In this document: positions 8,240 to 17,454 of the stretch, in pieces
How the letters are laid out: the number at the start of each line of letters is the position of its first letter
Position numbering within the stretch: the stretch's first letter is position 1
Assembly: GCA_030615505.1 (NCBI GenBank)
Contig: JAUWZD010000020.1
Coordinates: forward strand, 1 to 51,114
DNA length: 51,114 nt
Source of the DNA: Spirochaetales bacterium
GTDB taxonomy: Bacteria > Spirochaetota > Spirochaetia > SZUA-6 > DRHE01
Direction of reading: 5' to 3'
Notes under the pieces: model-generated
Databases searched by the model: none
Seen by the model: the letters and a program-made list of their open reading frames with translations, nothing else
Told to the model about the DNA's origin: nothing
Made by a program: the position numbers and the translations under genes

Positions 8240-9184
8240 CTATTTAAGCCTCACCCTTGGGTCTAAAATACTGTAGAGCAGATCGGCAATAGAATTAGCT
8301 GTAATCACCATAAGAGTTATAATGAGAAATGCTCCCTGGAGCACCGGATAATCCCTTGACATCAGGGCGTCATAAATTAATGTTCCCATTCCGTTCATTG
8401 AAAAGATTATCTCCACAAAGAGGGCTCCGCTTAAAATAAATCCGAAATCCAGGGCAACCAGTGTAATTACCGGCAGAGAAGCGTTCTTAAATATATGCCT
8501 GAAAAGCACTGCCCTGCCCAGGAGCCCTTTAGCGCGGGCGTACTCTACATAGAGCCTGCCTTTTTCCTGGAGTACACTTGCCCGCATGATCATATAGTTC
8601 CTGGATGCGATAAACAGGGTCAAAACTAATGCCGGGAGAAAGAGGTGGTGCATGATGTCCATGAGGCCGCCTGTAGCATAGAAGCCTTTGAGCGGAAACA
8701 GGTCCAGTTTAAAGGAGAACAGGTAGAGAAATATAAGTGAGAGGAAATAGGGAGGAGTGGAATAGACTGCCAGGAAAAGAGATGTTGACAGCCTGTTTTT
8801 GAACGTATTTTTATACCACCCGGAAAGAGAGCCTAAAAAGGCGCCGATAACTGCTCCGAGTATAATGGCCGGAGCGACTAAAAGAAGGGTCCATTTCATT
8901 TTAGAAATAATTAATTCTAAAACATTCATATAGTAGTGATAGGAATAGCCAAGATCAAATCTTAATATATCCCGCCAGTAGTTCAGATACTGCACGGGGA
9001 GCGGTTTATCCAATCCTAATTCAGCCTTCAGTTCTTCTATAGCGTCCTGGCTGACCGAGAAATCTTCACCTAAAAGATTTACAACAGGATCCCCGGGCAT
9101 GGCCCGGGGAATTATGAAATTCAATGAGGCTATAATAAAAACGGCAAGGCAGTACCTCACCGCTTTTTTCCGAAATGTCTTCAT
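8240..9184 (-). CDS. Peptide/nickel ABC transporter permease, DppB type
   Basis: A 314-residue permease with the N-terminal helix and FIIPRAMPGDPV segment typical of DppB/OppB, the LGLDKPLPVQYLNYW motif, and the EAA loop EYARAKGLLGRAVLFRHIFK. Six membrane helices can be drawn. It starts 13 bp after the binding-protein gene and pairs with the DppC protein to form the channel. Substrate is not evident from the sequence. Confidence 0.92.
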   Translation of the reverse strand: MKTFRKKAVRYCLAVFIIASLNFIIPRAMPGDPVVNLLGEDFSVSQDAIEELKAELGLDKPLPVQYLNYWRDILRFDLGYSYHYYMNVLELIISKMKWTLLLVAPAIILGAVIGAFLGSLSGWYKNTFKNRLSTSLFLAVYSTPPYFLSLIFLYLFSFKLDLFPLKGFYATGGLMDIMHHLFLPALVLTLFIASRNYMIMRASVLQEKGRLYVEYARAKGLLGRAVLFRHIFKNASLPVITLVALDFGFILSGALFVEIIFSMNGMGTLIYDALMSRDYPVLQGAFLIITLMVITANSIADLLYSILDPRVRLK

Positions 9185-9197
9185 CCACCCTTTAAGA

Positions 9198-10784
9198 TCA
9201 TTTCACTATTTTTTTTACGTTTAGAAAGGTATCAGTATTGTATATCCCGTAAAGAGGATCCGGCATCCAGCCGCTGAAATCCCGGTTGAACGGGGTCACA
9301 ATGATATTCCAGTAGAGCGCCACGGCGGGTATCTGTTCTGCATAGTAATCCTGTACCCTGGATGCATAGCTTAATAGTTTTTTTGTATCCGCTGTAGCGA
9401 GGATATCGTCAGACAATTTTAAGAACTCAGGATCATCAATAATATGAAGCACTCCCCGCCCTGTTCTCCTGGAATCAAAGTAGCCTGTTCCCCAGTTGGC
9501 ATGCATTAACATTCCCCAGGGAGTGGTTCTGGTTATGGTAAGATCATAGTTGTATTTATCCTTCTCCGCCACCCAGGTATTTAAGTCTGTGGATCGGATA
9601 CTGCTCTCTATTCCTACTGAAGCCAGATAATCCTTAAGCAGCTCCCCTACCCTCACCCAGGTCGACCTTACTAAAATAGAAAGATTTAAGTCTTTGCCGG
9701 TTCTGTCTTCGATTTTACCGTTGCCGTTTGAGTCTCTATATCCTCCCTGGGAGAGCAGCTCCTTTGCTTTACTAACATTGTATTCGAGTTTATCCGTAGC
9801 TTTGAACTCTCCCATGCTTTTGGGCACAAACCCCCGGTTCGGCACTCTACCGTATCCCAAAGCATCGAGCTTTACAATTTCTTCATAATCTATGGCATAT
9901 GAGAGGGCTTTCCTGAAAATTCTGTCCGAAACAGGCTCTTTTTTTAGATTAAACCCTAAGAAGACTAAACCGATATTCTGTTTTTCAACGAAATCGAATT
10001 TGCCGGTCTTCTTTAAGCGATCAATGTTTGCATAGGGGTAAGAGGAGGCATACTTGAAGTAGGTGTCAACTTCTCCCTTTTCTAAGGCAAGGGAGAGCAC
10101 ATCTATACTCTTGAAAGTATGGATCTCATAACTGTCTATCTCCGGCTTCTTTCCTTTCCAGTAAGGATTTTTCTTAAAGCTTATTAATCCCGCATTTAAA
10201 TCTATTTTCTCAATAAAGAAAGGACCGAATCCCACATTAACGCCCGTGTTGGTGTATTTCATTGGATCATCAATATCTTGCCATACGTGCTTTGGGAAAA
10301 TATTGTATGTGGCGAACTCTAAATTCAGCCTTGTATAGGGCTTGTTAAAGGTCAAGATAACCGCATTATTACCTTTAACCTGAGCTTCTTTTAATGTATC
10401 CTTGATCCACCCGGCGCTCGGGTTGTTCCCGCCTGTATATTCTATGGAGAACTTAACATCATCTGGTGTAACTTCCCTGCCGTCGCTCCAGTAGAGATTG
10501 TCTTTGATATAGAAGGTCCATACAGTGTTATCTTTCGAAACCTCATATCTCTCCGCCGTAAGGCCCACCAGTTTTCCATCCTGGTTCATCTTCATGAGCG
10601 GAGGGTTAGAGACATGTGCAAAAATACCTAAATAGTAGTCACCGAAGATATTGGCCGATTTTATCACATTAGGTGTTCCGATTTTTAGAATTGCTTCGGG
10701 ATCCGATACTTCAGCCTGCCCTGCACTCCATGCAGAGACAGCAAAGCAAAATAGCACGGTTAAGATTATTATGCTTCTTTTCAT
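9198..10784 (-). CDS. Extracellular solute-binding protein, family 5
   Basis: A 528-residue periplasmic binding protein (SBP_bac_5), first gene of the operon. The signal peptide covers residues 1-20 (IIILTVLFCFAVSAWSAGQ); there is no lipobox Cys. The mature protein begins near GQAE, a start I associate with spirochaetal binding proteins. Motifs include LTAERYEVSKDNTVWTFYI, YWSDGREVTPDDVKFSIEY and FRKALSYAIDYEEIV. It delivers peptides, or possibly nickel or sugar oligomers, to the permease; the ligand cannot be read from sequence. AAAGGGGATTAAT upstream of the ATG provides a weak ribosome site. Confidence 0.92.
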   Translation of the reverse strand: MKRSIIILTVLFCFAVSAWSAGQAEVSDPEAILKIGTPNVIKSANIFGDYYLGIFAHVSNPPLMKMNQDGKLVGLTAERYEVSKDNTVWTFYIKDNLYWSDGREVTPDDVKFSIEYTGGNNPSAGWIKDTLKEAQVKGNNAVILTFNKPYTRLNLEFATYNIFPKHVWQDIDDPMKYTNTGVNVGFGPFFIEKIDLNAGLISFKKNPYWKGKKPEIDSYEIHTFKSIDVLSLALEKGEVDTYFKYASSYPYANIDRLKKTGKFDFVEKQNIGLVFLGFNLKKEPVSDRIFRKALSYAIDYEEIVKLDALGYGRVPNRGFVPKSMGEFKATDKLEYNVSKAKELLSQGGYRDSNGNGKIEDRTGKDLNLSILVRSTWVRVGELLKDYLASVGIESSIRSTDLNTWVAEKDKYNYDLTITRTTPWGMLMHANWGTGYFDSRRTGRGVLHIIDDPEFLKLSDDILATADTKKLLSYASRVQDYYAEQIPAVALYWNIIVTPFNRDFSGWMPDPLYGIYNTDTFLNVKKIVK

Positions 10785-10844
10785 TTTATTAATCCCCTTT
10801 CGTGTTACGTTTTTAAGAAAAGTATTATTACTTATACCCGGGGA

Positions 10845-12041
10845 TCATTTAAAAGTCAAGCATAAAAAGCACAGGGCGGCAGCGTTAAAGCCCACAAGGG
10901 CCAAAAAAAAGCCAATCTTACACCATAAAGCCGTAGATAATATCATCCAAACGGCAGCCATTAGTCTCAATCTACGCACATCAGACTGATATGTATTCTG
11001 CTTTACTTTATAAGCGATTCTTTTATCAAGGATAAAGTCTATCCCTGCACCGCTCTTTCTCTGGTAGTAATTTAGCTCGCCTATCTGCCTTAAACTCTGA
11101 AAAATGCTGTTCTCAAAAAGGCTGCCCATATTGAGCTTCGCAAATTGATTTGCAAGACCGGTGTCGCAGATGTAGGTCTTGGGCATCTTCCTTATTTCAA
11201 CGCTTTTTCCGCTGCTGAATGGCTTGATCGTTTTAATGAAGTAGGTGCCCTCAAGAAAAGAAATATATTCACTTAATGTAGGACGGGAAATACCCAAATC
11301 TCTCGATAGCTTTTGAATATCCAATCTGGAACCTACCCTCTGCATTAAAAGCAGTATCAGGTCCCGAATAACATCATTTCTTCTGAAATCTCCAAGTTGT
11401 AGAATTTCCAGTTGATAAAATGAAGTAAAAAGCTCTTCCAAAGCTCGTTTCTTCTCTTCAACACTGGTTTTAAAAACTACCCCTGGGAATCCGCCGAACA
11501 GTAAATATTCTTCATATAATGGAGAGATCGTGTCAAATATTGATTTTGTTATCTTTGACTGGCTTTGAGGTATCTTTAATGAACTGTCTTTGAACAGCAG
11601 GAACTCAGTAAAACTCAGGGGAAAGAGCTCAAAAATGAATTTTCTCCCGGCAAGGGATTCTGTAAAGAGGTTCTTCAGATAGAAACTTGCTGACCCTGTT
11701 AAAAAAAATTTTATCTGATAGTGATCAATAAAGTATTTAACAACCGACGGCAGGCCTCTTACTAATTGTATCTCATCCAAAAAGATAAATGCTTTCAAGG
11801 TAAAATCTAAGCCCAGGATCTCAAAAGAAGTTTTAATTCGCTCATAGTTCTCCTCCTCCAGGTATTTTCTGTTTAGAGGATTCTCCAAATCTAAAAATAT
11901 CTTGTTCTCCGATTCAATCCGCTTAAAAATAAAATTGAGTAATGTTGTTTTTCCTGTCCTTCTCTTTCCTGTTATGATAACTGCCTCAGGAGAATATAGA
12001 TATTTTTCTATTTTGTTAAGAATGGATCTCGGCTTAATCAT
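10845..12041 (-). CDS. AAA ATPase with DUF4143 domain, altered C-terminus
   Basis: A 398-residue ATPase of the AAA_14/DUF4143 family. Walker A is GKRRTGKTTLLNF, Walker B AFIFLDEIQ, with sensor region FFLTGSASFYLKN and the DUF4143 part including LSRDLGISRPTLSEYISFLE (winged-helix-like) and FENSIFQSL. The last about 40 residues are not family-like; in another frame the DNA reads CRLDDIIYGFMV followed by a stop, the normal type of ending. A late frameshift has therefore probably given a read-through tail. Function of the family is unknown, and it often occurs as mobile single genes. A perfect palindrome lies just upstream. Confidence 0.8.
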   Translation of the reverse strand: MIKPRSILNKIEKYLYSPEAVIITGKRRTGKTTLLNFIFKRIESENKIFLDLENPLNRKYLEEENYERIKTSFEILGLDFTLKAFIFLDEIQLVRGLPSVVKYFIDHYQIKFFLTGSASFYLKNLFTESLAGRKFIFELFPLSFTEFLLFKDSSLKIPQSQSKITKSIFDTISPLYEEYLLFGGFPGVVFKTSVEEKKRALEELFTSFYQLEILQLGDFRRNDVIRDLILLLMQRVGSRLDIQKLSRDLGISRPTLSEYISFLEGTYFIKTIKPFSSGKSVEIRKMPKTYICDTGLANQFAKLNMGSLFENSIFQSLRQIGELNYYQRKSGAGIDFILDKRIAYKVKQNTYQSDVRRLRLMAAVWMILSTALWCKIGFFLALVGFNAAALCFLCLTFK

Positions 12042-12049
12042 ACATTATT

Positions 12050-12080
12050 ATTTGACAAATAGTAGAACTATTTGTCAAAT
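12050..12080 (-). promoter_or_regulatory. Perfect 13-bp inverted repeat upstream of the DUF4143 gene
   Basis: atttgacaaatag (12050-12062) and ctatttgtcaaat (12068-12080) are exact reverse complements with a 5-nt spacer. The site ends 9 nt before the ATG at 12041, and no Shine-Dalgarno sequence lies between. It contains a TTGACA hexamer. The symmetry suggests an operator for a dimeric regulator, perhaps autoregulation, or a hairpin in the 5' leader. Function inferred. Confidence 0.6.
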
Positions 12081-12193
12081 GCAATTAATAAAAAGTCGTG
12101 TCTAATGCGAGCACAATAAGCTTTTTATCCGTAGAAAGGATAATATCATCTTAAGATTATCAAGCGGAAAGGAATTCCTGCTTGCGGAGATAA

Positions 12194-12427
12194 ACAATTT
12201 CGGTAAGGAAGTTTCATTACTACAAAGAAACAGATTCGTTATACATTGATCTTTCCTCGCGCACCAGTTCAGATTCACAAGAGGTAGCACCAGGGGTGGT
12301 GATTGACTATTCGCAAGATGGACAAATAGTTGGCATTGATATTCAACATGCCAGTAAAGTTGTTGACTTATCGAGTATCGAGGCAGACGAGAAGCCGATA
12401 AAACGGCTTTCGTTTATACAAGAATAG
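12194..12427 (+). pseudogene. DUF2283-like gene without a clear start
   Basis: After an in-frame TAA at 12191 the frame reads RKFHYYKETDSLYIDLSSR, then GVVIDYSQDGQIVGIDIQHA and a short ending at a TAG (12425-12427). This is the DUF2283 pattern (YY-x-D-x-LYI-x-L, then DYD-x-x-G-x-VGI-x-I). No ATG, GTG or TTG lies at the expected start, so the gene is probably dead. An adjacent frame at 12150-12250 reads RLSSGKEFLLAEINNFGKEV, which could be the end of a lost partner gene. DUF2283 genes often sit beside DUF4258 genes in toxin-antitoxin-like pairs. The rest of 12081-12542 shows nothing else. Confidence 0.6.
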
Positions 12428-12542
12428 TAAGGTGAATCCGTATATCGAGCAGCCTCCCGGAATGAATGAGGTGCTTCCTGTAGGCTCTGCTTTAGAACTT
12501 TGAGCATTAAGCGGGGCCTTACTTAAAGCCACTCTACTGATA

Positions 12543-14180
12543 TTAATCCAAATCCAGGTCTATGCCGTATGGCTGCCCGACCCCGTTATTGAATGTTTGA
12601 ATGAGGTTTCCATCAAGATCATATTCATTAATTATTTGACCGCTCATATCTGTTACATACATCCTGTTCCCAGCCACATTCAGCGCTATACCGCGCGGGA
12701 AGAGAAGTCCGGTTACAAGATTGGGCTCTATGCCTGAGCCATCAAGGTTGGCCCGCTTAACCCTTCCGCTGCCCGATTCCACCCAATACATCTTGCCGGC
12801 TGATGTGTCGAGGGCTATGTCATACGGCAAGCTGAGTCCTTCTAACAACGTATTTGCAGTGCCGGGTGTCATATTGGCCCAGTATATCCTGCCTTGACCA
12901 GAATCGGTCCAATACATCTTACCACCTGATATATCAAGAGCTATGCCGCGTGGGTAAACAAGACCGGTGGTTATCAGATATATGATGGTTTGATCATTCA
13001 GGTTGTATCTTTCGATTCTGTGATTTAGATAGTCCGTATAATACACATTACTGGATGCCATATCCAACGCTATGCCAAATGGGCCATTTAGTCCTCCCAC
13101 CAGGTCTTCAGGGTTTGACCCGTCGAGGTTAGCTCGCTGTATCTTGTTTGTGCCATCGTCAGTCCAATACATCTTGCCTGAAGCCGTATCAAGCGCAACA
13201 TCATAAACAGCTACCAGTCCGCCTACCGGAGTGTCGAGATTTCCACCGTTGATATCTGTTCGCTGGATACAGTGATTTCCATAATCAGCCCAGTAAATCC
13301 TGTGTTTTATTATAGATCCTGTAATTGTAAATGTATATGAACCTTCATCGGCGTCAGTATTAGGAATGGTTATTGTCGCTGAATGGTTGTCCCCTGGCTG
13401 CCCAGTAGGATTATAGGTAATAGTAAAACTCGAATTATTACCTTCGAAAATAGGAGAAACAAGCTGTGACTCATCTATTGAAAACATTTCTGGATTCGCG
13501 CCGCCTTTTTGCACCATATTAGGAGCACCTGTCAAATTCAGTTGAGTGTTAGGAGTACCAATATTGTAAATGGTAAATACAACTTCAACTGGACTGCCTA
13601 CATTAGTTTCACCAAAATCGTATATAGGGTTCTCATCAATAACTGTTGTTCCCTGCTGAACCTGGATTTCAGGTCCGGCTACAGCAGATGCAGTTCCAGT
13701 AATGGTAAATGTGTATGGATTTTCATCAGAATCGTTATTGTTTATAGTCAGAACCGCCGATCTGGATCCTGCGCTACCTTTAGGAGTGAATTCGATTGTA
13801 AAGGAAGAATTTGTTCCTGAAGCAATTGTGGAGTAGGGTGGAGTTCCGACATTAAATTCGTCAGGATCAGCCGTGTCGATAGATATGATGGGACTGCCGT
13901 TCAGTTTCAAATCGCCACTACCCTTGTTCTCTATGGTAAAGGTGCCTATTCTTGGATCATTCGGCGTATCTACAACTGCGCTTCCAATATCGACCTCGCC
14001 ACCTGAAGGAATATCAATTACGCCCTTCTTTATGGAAATCTCCGGATCTCCTGCGCCGAATGCTGACACCTCATCTTTAACGGTTCCTAAAAGGGGATTC
14101 TCACACCCCATAGTTGCCACTACTAAAAGTAATGCGGCCCCAAATATTGTTAAAATAAAAGACTTTACTCTTCTGTCCAT
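12543..14180 (-). CDS. Lipoprotein with anchor-type beta domains and a YWTD propeller
   Basis: A 545-residue secreted lipoprotein: signal residues 1-26 end in the lipobox VATMGC (Cys26). Two immunoglobulin-like choice-of-anchor-D/HYDIN-type modules follow (about 45-165 and 170-290; compare GTFTIENKGSGDLKL and VFTIYNIGTPNTQLNL). The C-terminal half holds five to six repeats of about 42 residues with GKMYWTDDG, NVYYTDY, GKMYWTDSG and GKMYWVESG, the YWTD (LDL-receptor class B) motif. These build a six-bladed beta-propeller, probably for binding at the cell surface. The start has a GGAGGGGG site. It overlaps the upstream gene by 16 bp, so the two are co-translated. Confidence 0.85.
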   Translation of the reverse strand: MDRRVKSFILTIFGAALLLVVATMGCENPLLGTVKDEVSAFGAGDPEISIKKGVIDIPSGGEVDIGSAVVDTPNDPRIGTFTIENKGSGDLKLNGSPIISIDTADPDEFNVGTPPYSTIASGTNSSFTIEFTPKGSAGSRSAVLTINNNDSDENPYTFTITGTASAVAGPEIQVQQGTTVIDENPIYDFGETNVGSPVEVVFTIYNIGTPNTQLNLTGAPNMVQKGGANPEMFSIDESQLVSPIFEGNNSSFTITYNPTGQPGDNHSATITIPNTDADEGSYTFTITGSIIKHRIYWADYGNHCIQRTDINGGNLDTPVGGLVAVYDVALDTASGKMYWTDDGTNKIQRANLDGSNPEDLVGGLNGPFGIALDMASSNVYYTDYLNHRIERYNLNDQTIIYLITTGLVYPRGIALDISGGKMYWTDSGQGRIYWANMTPGTANTLLEGLSLPYDIALDTSAGKMYWVESGSGRVKRANLDGSGIEPNLVTGLLFPRGIALNVAGNRMYVTDMSGQIINEYDLDGNLIQTFNNGVGQPYGIDLDLD

Positions 14181-16333
14181 ACAACTACCCCCTCCACCCG
14201 GGATACTTCAGCAGCGCGCACGCCTGCTTCGCCCTTTAAATCGAGATATGCAAACCTCTCTGCAAGATCCGGGTCAGACTTCTTCAGCTTACTGTAAGTC
14301 CGTCTGGCATAACCGTAGTTCTCAAGCTTATGATGCACCCGCGCTATGGGCAGCAGTACCTGTGCATTATCGGGCTCCTGACTGTACGCTCTCTCATAGT
14401 AGTCCAGCGCGGTTTCCCAATCCTCGTTTAAATAATATATGTTGCCCAGGTTTACTAAAGCCGGAACAAATTCCTTTCTGTCCACGATTATCTTAAATTC
14501 CGCTTCCGCTTTATCCACAACTCCGTACCGGGCATAGAGAACCCCGAGCTTGTTCAAGAGCTCCGGGCTTCCCCCTGTCCTTTTTATCTCCGCCTTTAGC
14601 TTCACTACCCGGGGATACATCTCCCTCTCAATAAAGCGTATAACTTCCTGTAAATATGTCTTTACTATGAGATCCGTAGCGGGAAGATCGACCTCTGACC
14701 CGCCTCCAGGCAGACCAACCGGCTCATAGAGCTCCCAGGCTGCATGCATCGGACAGAATCCGGCCTGATTTCCCGGCTCATGCTCTCTCCACTCCCTGGC
14801 GCCTATCTGCCAGGCCTTTAAAAATCCTCCATCTCTCTCTGTGATTTCTACGGGAATCCAGACCTTTCCTTCTTTAAAGATCAATTCATCCGGACTATGA
14901 AATGTTCTTCTAGCCTCCCTGGGTGACATATCCAGCGAAAAGGCTATGAATATATGTCCGGGCACAGTAATAAAGGCCGTCTCAATGCCTATGGACTCTA
15001 AAAGAGCGCTGTACAGTATGGAAAGATCATCACAGTCCCCTGCCCTGTAGTCCAGAGTCTGCCTGGGAAACTGAAGAAAATCCACCTTGCTCTTATTCTT
15101 AGAAAGCTCGGTATAGGGCGTTCTCGGATCCACAACATAAGTTATGCCGTACAGGGAAAGCGTTTCATGGATCGCAATGGCCTGAAGCAGGTTATTATCC
15201 AACACCCTGCTCGCTTTGTCCCGTACCATGCCGGCTACATTCTTGGCAAAGCTTAGAATCATTGGATCCTTAGCCGTTACAAATGCAGAGGCTTTTCTGT
15301 CATCATCCCAATTCATGGCATTACGGTCATATAAGCGAATGGTTTCTGTCCTTGTATCCCTGTACCATTCACCTCTCATTTTATATTCAAGAGTAATCTC
15401 TACAGGAACCTTGGTCCCTTCCGTTATATCCAGCACCCTCTCTGCAAAAAGGGCGTTCAGCTCGATCCGGTTAGTCTCCCCTCCTCCCATTTCTTCCATG
15501 GAAAGGCATTCCTTTGGGGTATCCATATATTGCTTTATAAACAAACTCAATGTGAGATCCGTTATGGGTTCTGTCTCCTGGTTATGCAGAAGAATCGCCC
15601 CAATCGGGTGATCATCATAGTATTTATGAAAAACAGGAAAGACCTGTTCAAACTCTATTTCGCTTATTCTGATTCCCTCTCCCGGATCCGGAACCTTTGC
15701 ATCCCTTAAGAAGCCGGGTCTTAAAGGCAATCCACTCTGTATTTTAAGACTTCGTTTTTCTCTGCCTGTAAAATAGTAGGAAGTGCCTAATAAGACTCTG
15801 ACTCCATTAAAAAGCCCGAGGTAGCTTTTATAAGAGGCTCCAAGTCCTAAACTGATCGATGGCGTGAGCAAATAGGAAACACCAAGTCCCCCGGATATGA
15901 AAGGACATCCACCGCTTGTAGTATCTGAAGTTGTAACTTCGTCCGACTTATTAAAGAAGCCATAGTAATAACCCCCGGAAACAGAGGCTTTAAGGCTTAA
16001 GCGGGGAGAGAGATCATAGTAGATTCCGCCTCCCACACCACCTGCAAGTATGGAAAGAGATTTTTCAGCCTGAATGGGAGCAAGGTTGTAATCCATACCG
16101 CCTGAAATGAAAAACATGGGCTGGTTTGAAAAAGCATATTCTCCTGAAAGCCCTAAAGAACCGCCTAACTTAAAATAATCGGCGCTCTCCCCCAGGGGAA
16201 TATCAAGACCCGGAGTCAGATGAAGAGAAATGAAAGAGGAACTGTCGCGTTTTGGCTTGTTTTCCTGGCTGTAAGTTATAAATGAGCTTATCAAAAAAAC
16301 TGCGACAAATAAAAAGATATATTTAACTTTCAT
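14165..16333 (-). CDS. Outer-membrane barrel, transglutaminase and TPR protein
   Basis: A 722-residue envelope protein. I choose ATG 16333 (MKVKYIFLF) because GAGGGAAG precedes it. After a signal peptide (1-22), residues about 30-195 look like a small outer-membrane beta-barrel (alternating Gly/aromatic segments such as GGVGGGIYYDLSPRLSLKAS). A transglutaminase/cysteine-protease-like domain (about 390-510) has the Cys in YRAGDCDDLSILY and the His in VPGHIFIAF; the third residue is probably in WIPVEI. Tetratricopeptide repeats follow (about 600-700; NLGNIYYLNEDWETALDYYE, AQVLLPIARVHHKLENYGYA). Co-transcribed with the YWTD lipoprotein. Likely assembles or modifies something at the cell envelope; the substrate is unknown. 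Confidence 0.82.
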   Translation of the reverse strand: MKVKYIFLFVAVFLISSFITYSQENKPKRDSSSFISLHLTPGLDIPLGESADYFKLGGSLGLSGEYAFSNQPMFFISGGMDYNLAPIQAEKSLSILAGGVGGGIYYDLSPRLSLKASVSGGYYYGFFNKSDEVTTSDTTSGGCPFISGGLGVSYLLTPSISLGLGASYKSYLGLFNGVRVLLGTSYYFTGREKRSLKIQSGLPLRPGFLRDAKVPDPGEGIRISEIEFEQVFPVFHKYYDDHPIGAILLHNQETEPITDLTLSLFIKQYMDTPKECLSMEEMGGGETNRIELNALFAERVLDITEGTKVPVEITLEYKMRGEWYRDTRTETIRLYDRNAMNWDDDRKASAFVTAKDPMILSFAKNVAGMVRDKASRVLDNNLLQAIAIHETLSLYGITYVVDPRTPYTELSKNKSKVDFLQFPRQTLDYRAGDCDDLSILYSALLESIGIETAFITVPGHIFIAFSLDMSPREARRTFHSPDELIFKEGKVWIPVEITERDGGFLKAWQIGAREWREHEPGNQAGFCPMHAAWELYEPVGLPGGGSEVDLPATDLIVKTYLQEVIRFIEREMYPRVVKLKAEIKRTGGSPELLNKLGVLYARYGVVDKAEAEFKIIVDRKEFVPALVNLGNIYYLNEDWETALDYYERAYSQEPDNAQVLLPIARVHHKLENYGYARRTYSKLKKSDPDLAERFAYLDLKGEAGVRAAEVSRVEGVVVWTEE

Positions 16334-16489
16334 AACTTCCCTCAATCACGACTTTTTCATTAGTCCCCTGGCTGATAAATTCTTCAGGTAAAAACTATTC
16401 TATTGACTATTGCTATGTAACAGATTGTATCCCTCTTTGCATAAAAAATCAACGAGAAGTTGTTTTTATCTATAATACACAAATCATAA

Positions 16490-16927
16490 TCAGAAACCCT
16501 CTTGAAGGGGATTCTTCCATCGCAAAGAGCGAAAACGACTGAAATCATTATCCGTGGAATAAAGGCAGGCTGCGTGCTCGATCGCAAGGGTTGCCAGATG
16601 TGCATCGGAGGTCAAATTGCCGGCAGTTCCGAGTTGTGAGAGAAGTTCCTTAAAAAGCTGCCAGTGTTGATTTGAAGGCTGTATGATCTGGACTATAGGT
16701 TGTCGGAGCCAGCCATCGATGACATTAAAAGCAGTTTCAGGAGACATTGGATGAGGCATGATAGAACCGTGCGTGATGATTCTGAGGAACCCCAAGATTA
16801 CTATCCAGGTAAGGCCCACAGGTTCGCTTCCGGATAGGCTATGCTCAAGCCACGCCCTGGCCTTCTCGTGGTAGGGAGTATCCTTGTTTATCGCGTAGAT
16901 GAGGAGATTGATGTCAGGAACTCTCAC
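16490..16927 (-). CDS. vapC: PIN-domain toxin, VapC family
   Basis: A 145-residue PIN-domain ribonuclease. Acidic active-site residues are visible: Asp5 in VPDINLLIYA, the Asp of NLTSDAHLATLAIEH, and STDNDFSRFRSLRW near the C-terminus, which also fits the family ending. The start is GTG 16927, 2 nt after the antitoxin stop, so it is translated with the antitoxin. VapC proteins cleave tRNA or rRNA when freed from VapB. Target unknown. Confidence 0.88.
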   Translation of the reverse strand: MRVPDINLLIYAINKDTPYHEKARAWLEHSLSGSEPVGLTWIVILGFLRIITHGSIMPHPMSPETAFNVIDGWLRQPIVQIIQPSNQHWQLFKELLSQLGTAGNLTSDAHLATLAIEHAACLYSTDNDFSRFRSLRWKNPLQEGF

Positions 16928-16929
16928 AT

Positions 16930-17196
16930 CTATTTCCTTAAAAGAAGTTTTCTTGCTATCTCCTCAGACTCTAGATGTTCCGCTAAATCCAAGGCATGAT
17001 CAAGGTTGTAGGAAGATGGATTTCCCAGGGAGAAAACAGGGCACTTATACTTCTTAGCTTGCCTGGCTTCGGTTTCTACCTTTAAGCCGCAACGAATAGT
17101 GTTGTTGATAACTTCTTTAAGGCGTAAATTACTCCGGTACGCCCGCTTGCGCAATTCCTGCATCAAGTCATCATCTATTGTGATTGTTGTTCTCAT
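16930..17196 (-). CDS. vapB: Ribbon-helix-helix antitoxin, VapB family
   Basis: An 88-residue antitoxin. The N-terminus MRTTITIDDDLMQELRKRA is a ribbon-helix-helix DNA-binding module, the expected dimeric repressor. The C-terminal part, rich in Leu and Glu (DHALDLAEHLESEEIARKLL), should wrap the toxin. Antitoxin-first order and 2-nt spacing to vapC are standard for the class, and autorepression is expected. The 258 bp to the next gene (17455) holds no recognised feature. Confidence 0.87.
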   Translation of the reverse strand: MRTTITIDDDLMQELRKRAYRSNLRLKEVINNTIRCGLKVETEARQAKKYKCPVFSLGNPSSYNLDHALDLAEHLESEEIARKLLLRK

Positions 17197-17454
17197 ATCA
17201 GCATCATAACAAGCAATGTTTTAGATGTCAAGATGTTAGTACATATTTAGAAGCGTTGCAATGCATGAATTTCCAGAATACGACAAATGGCCCGATGACT
17301 CATAGGGAGACCAATCAGCTCGGTCATAATCTCTGATTAAAGCCTAAACAGGAATGGCTTTTCATAATCCTGTAAAACTAGTAAATTGTATCAGCCTTGA
17401 GCGGAGTTGAGGTTAAATACTGTTTGTGATAAAAATATTTAATAAGGAGTCATT

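Noticed and set aside
16384-16605. 73-residue minus frame overlapping vapC
   Set aside because: Out of frame with the clear PIN-domain gene and without any recognised feature.
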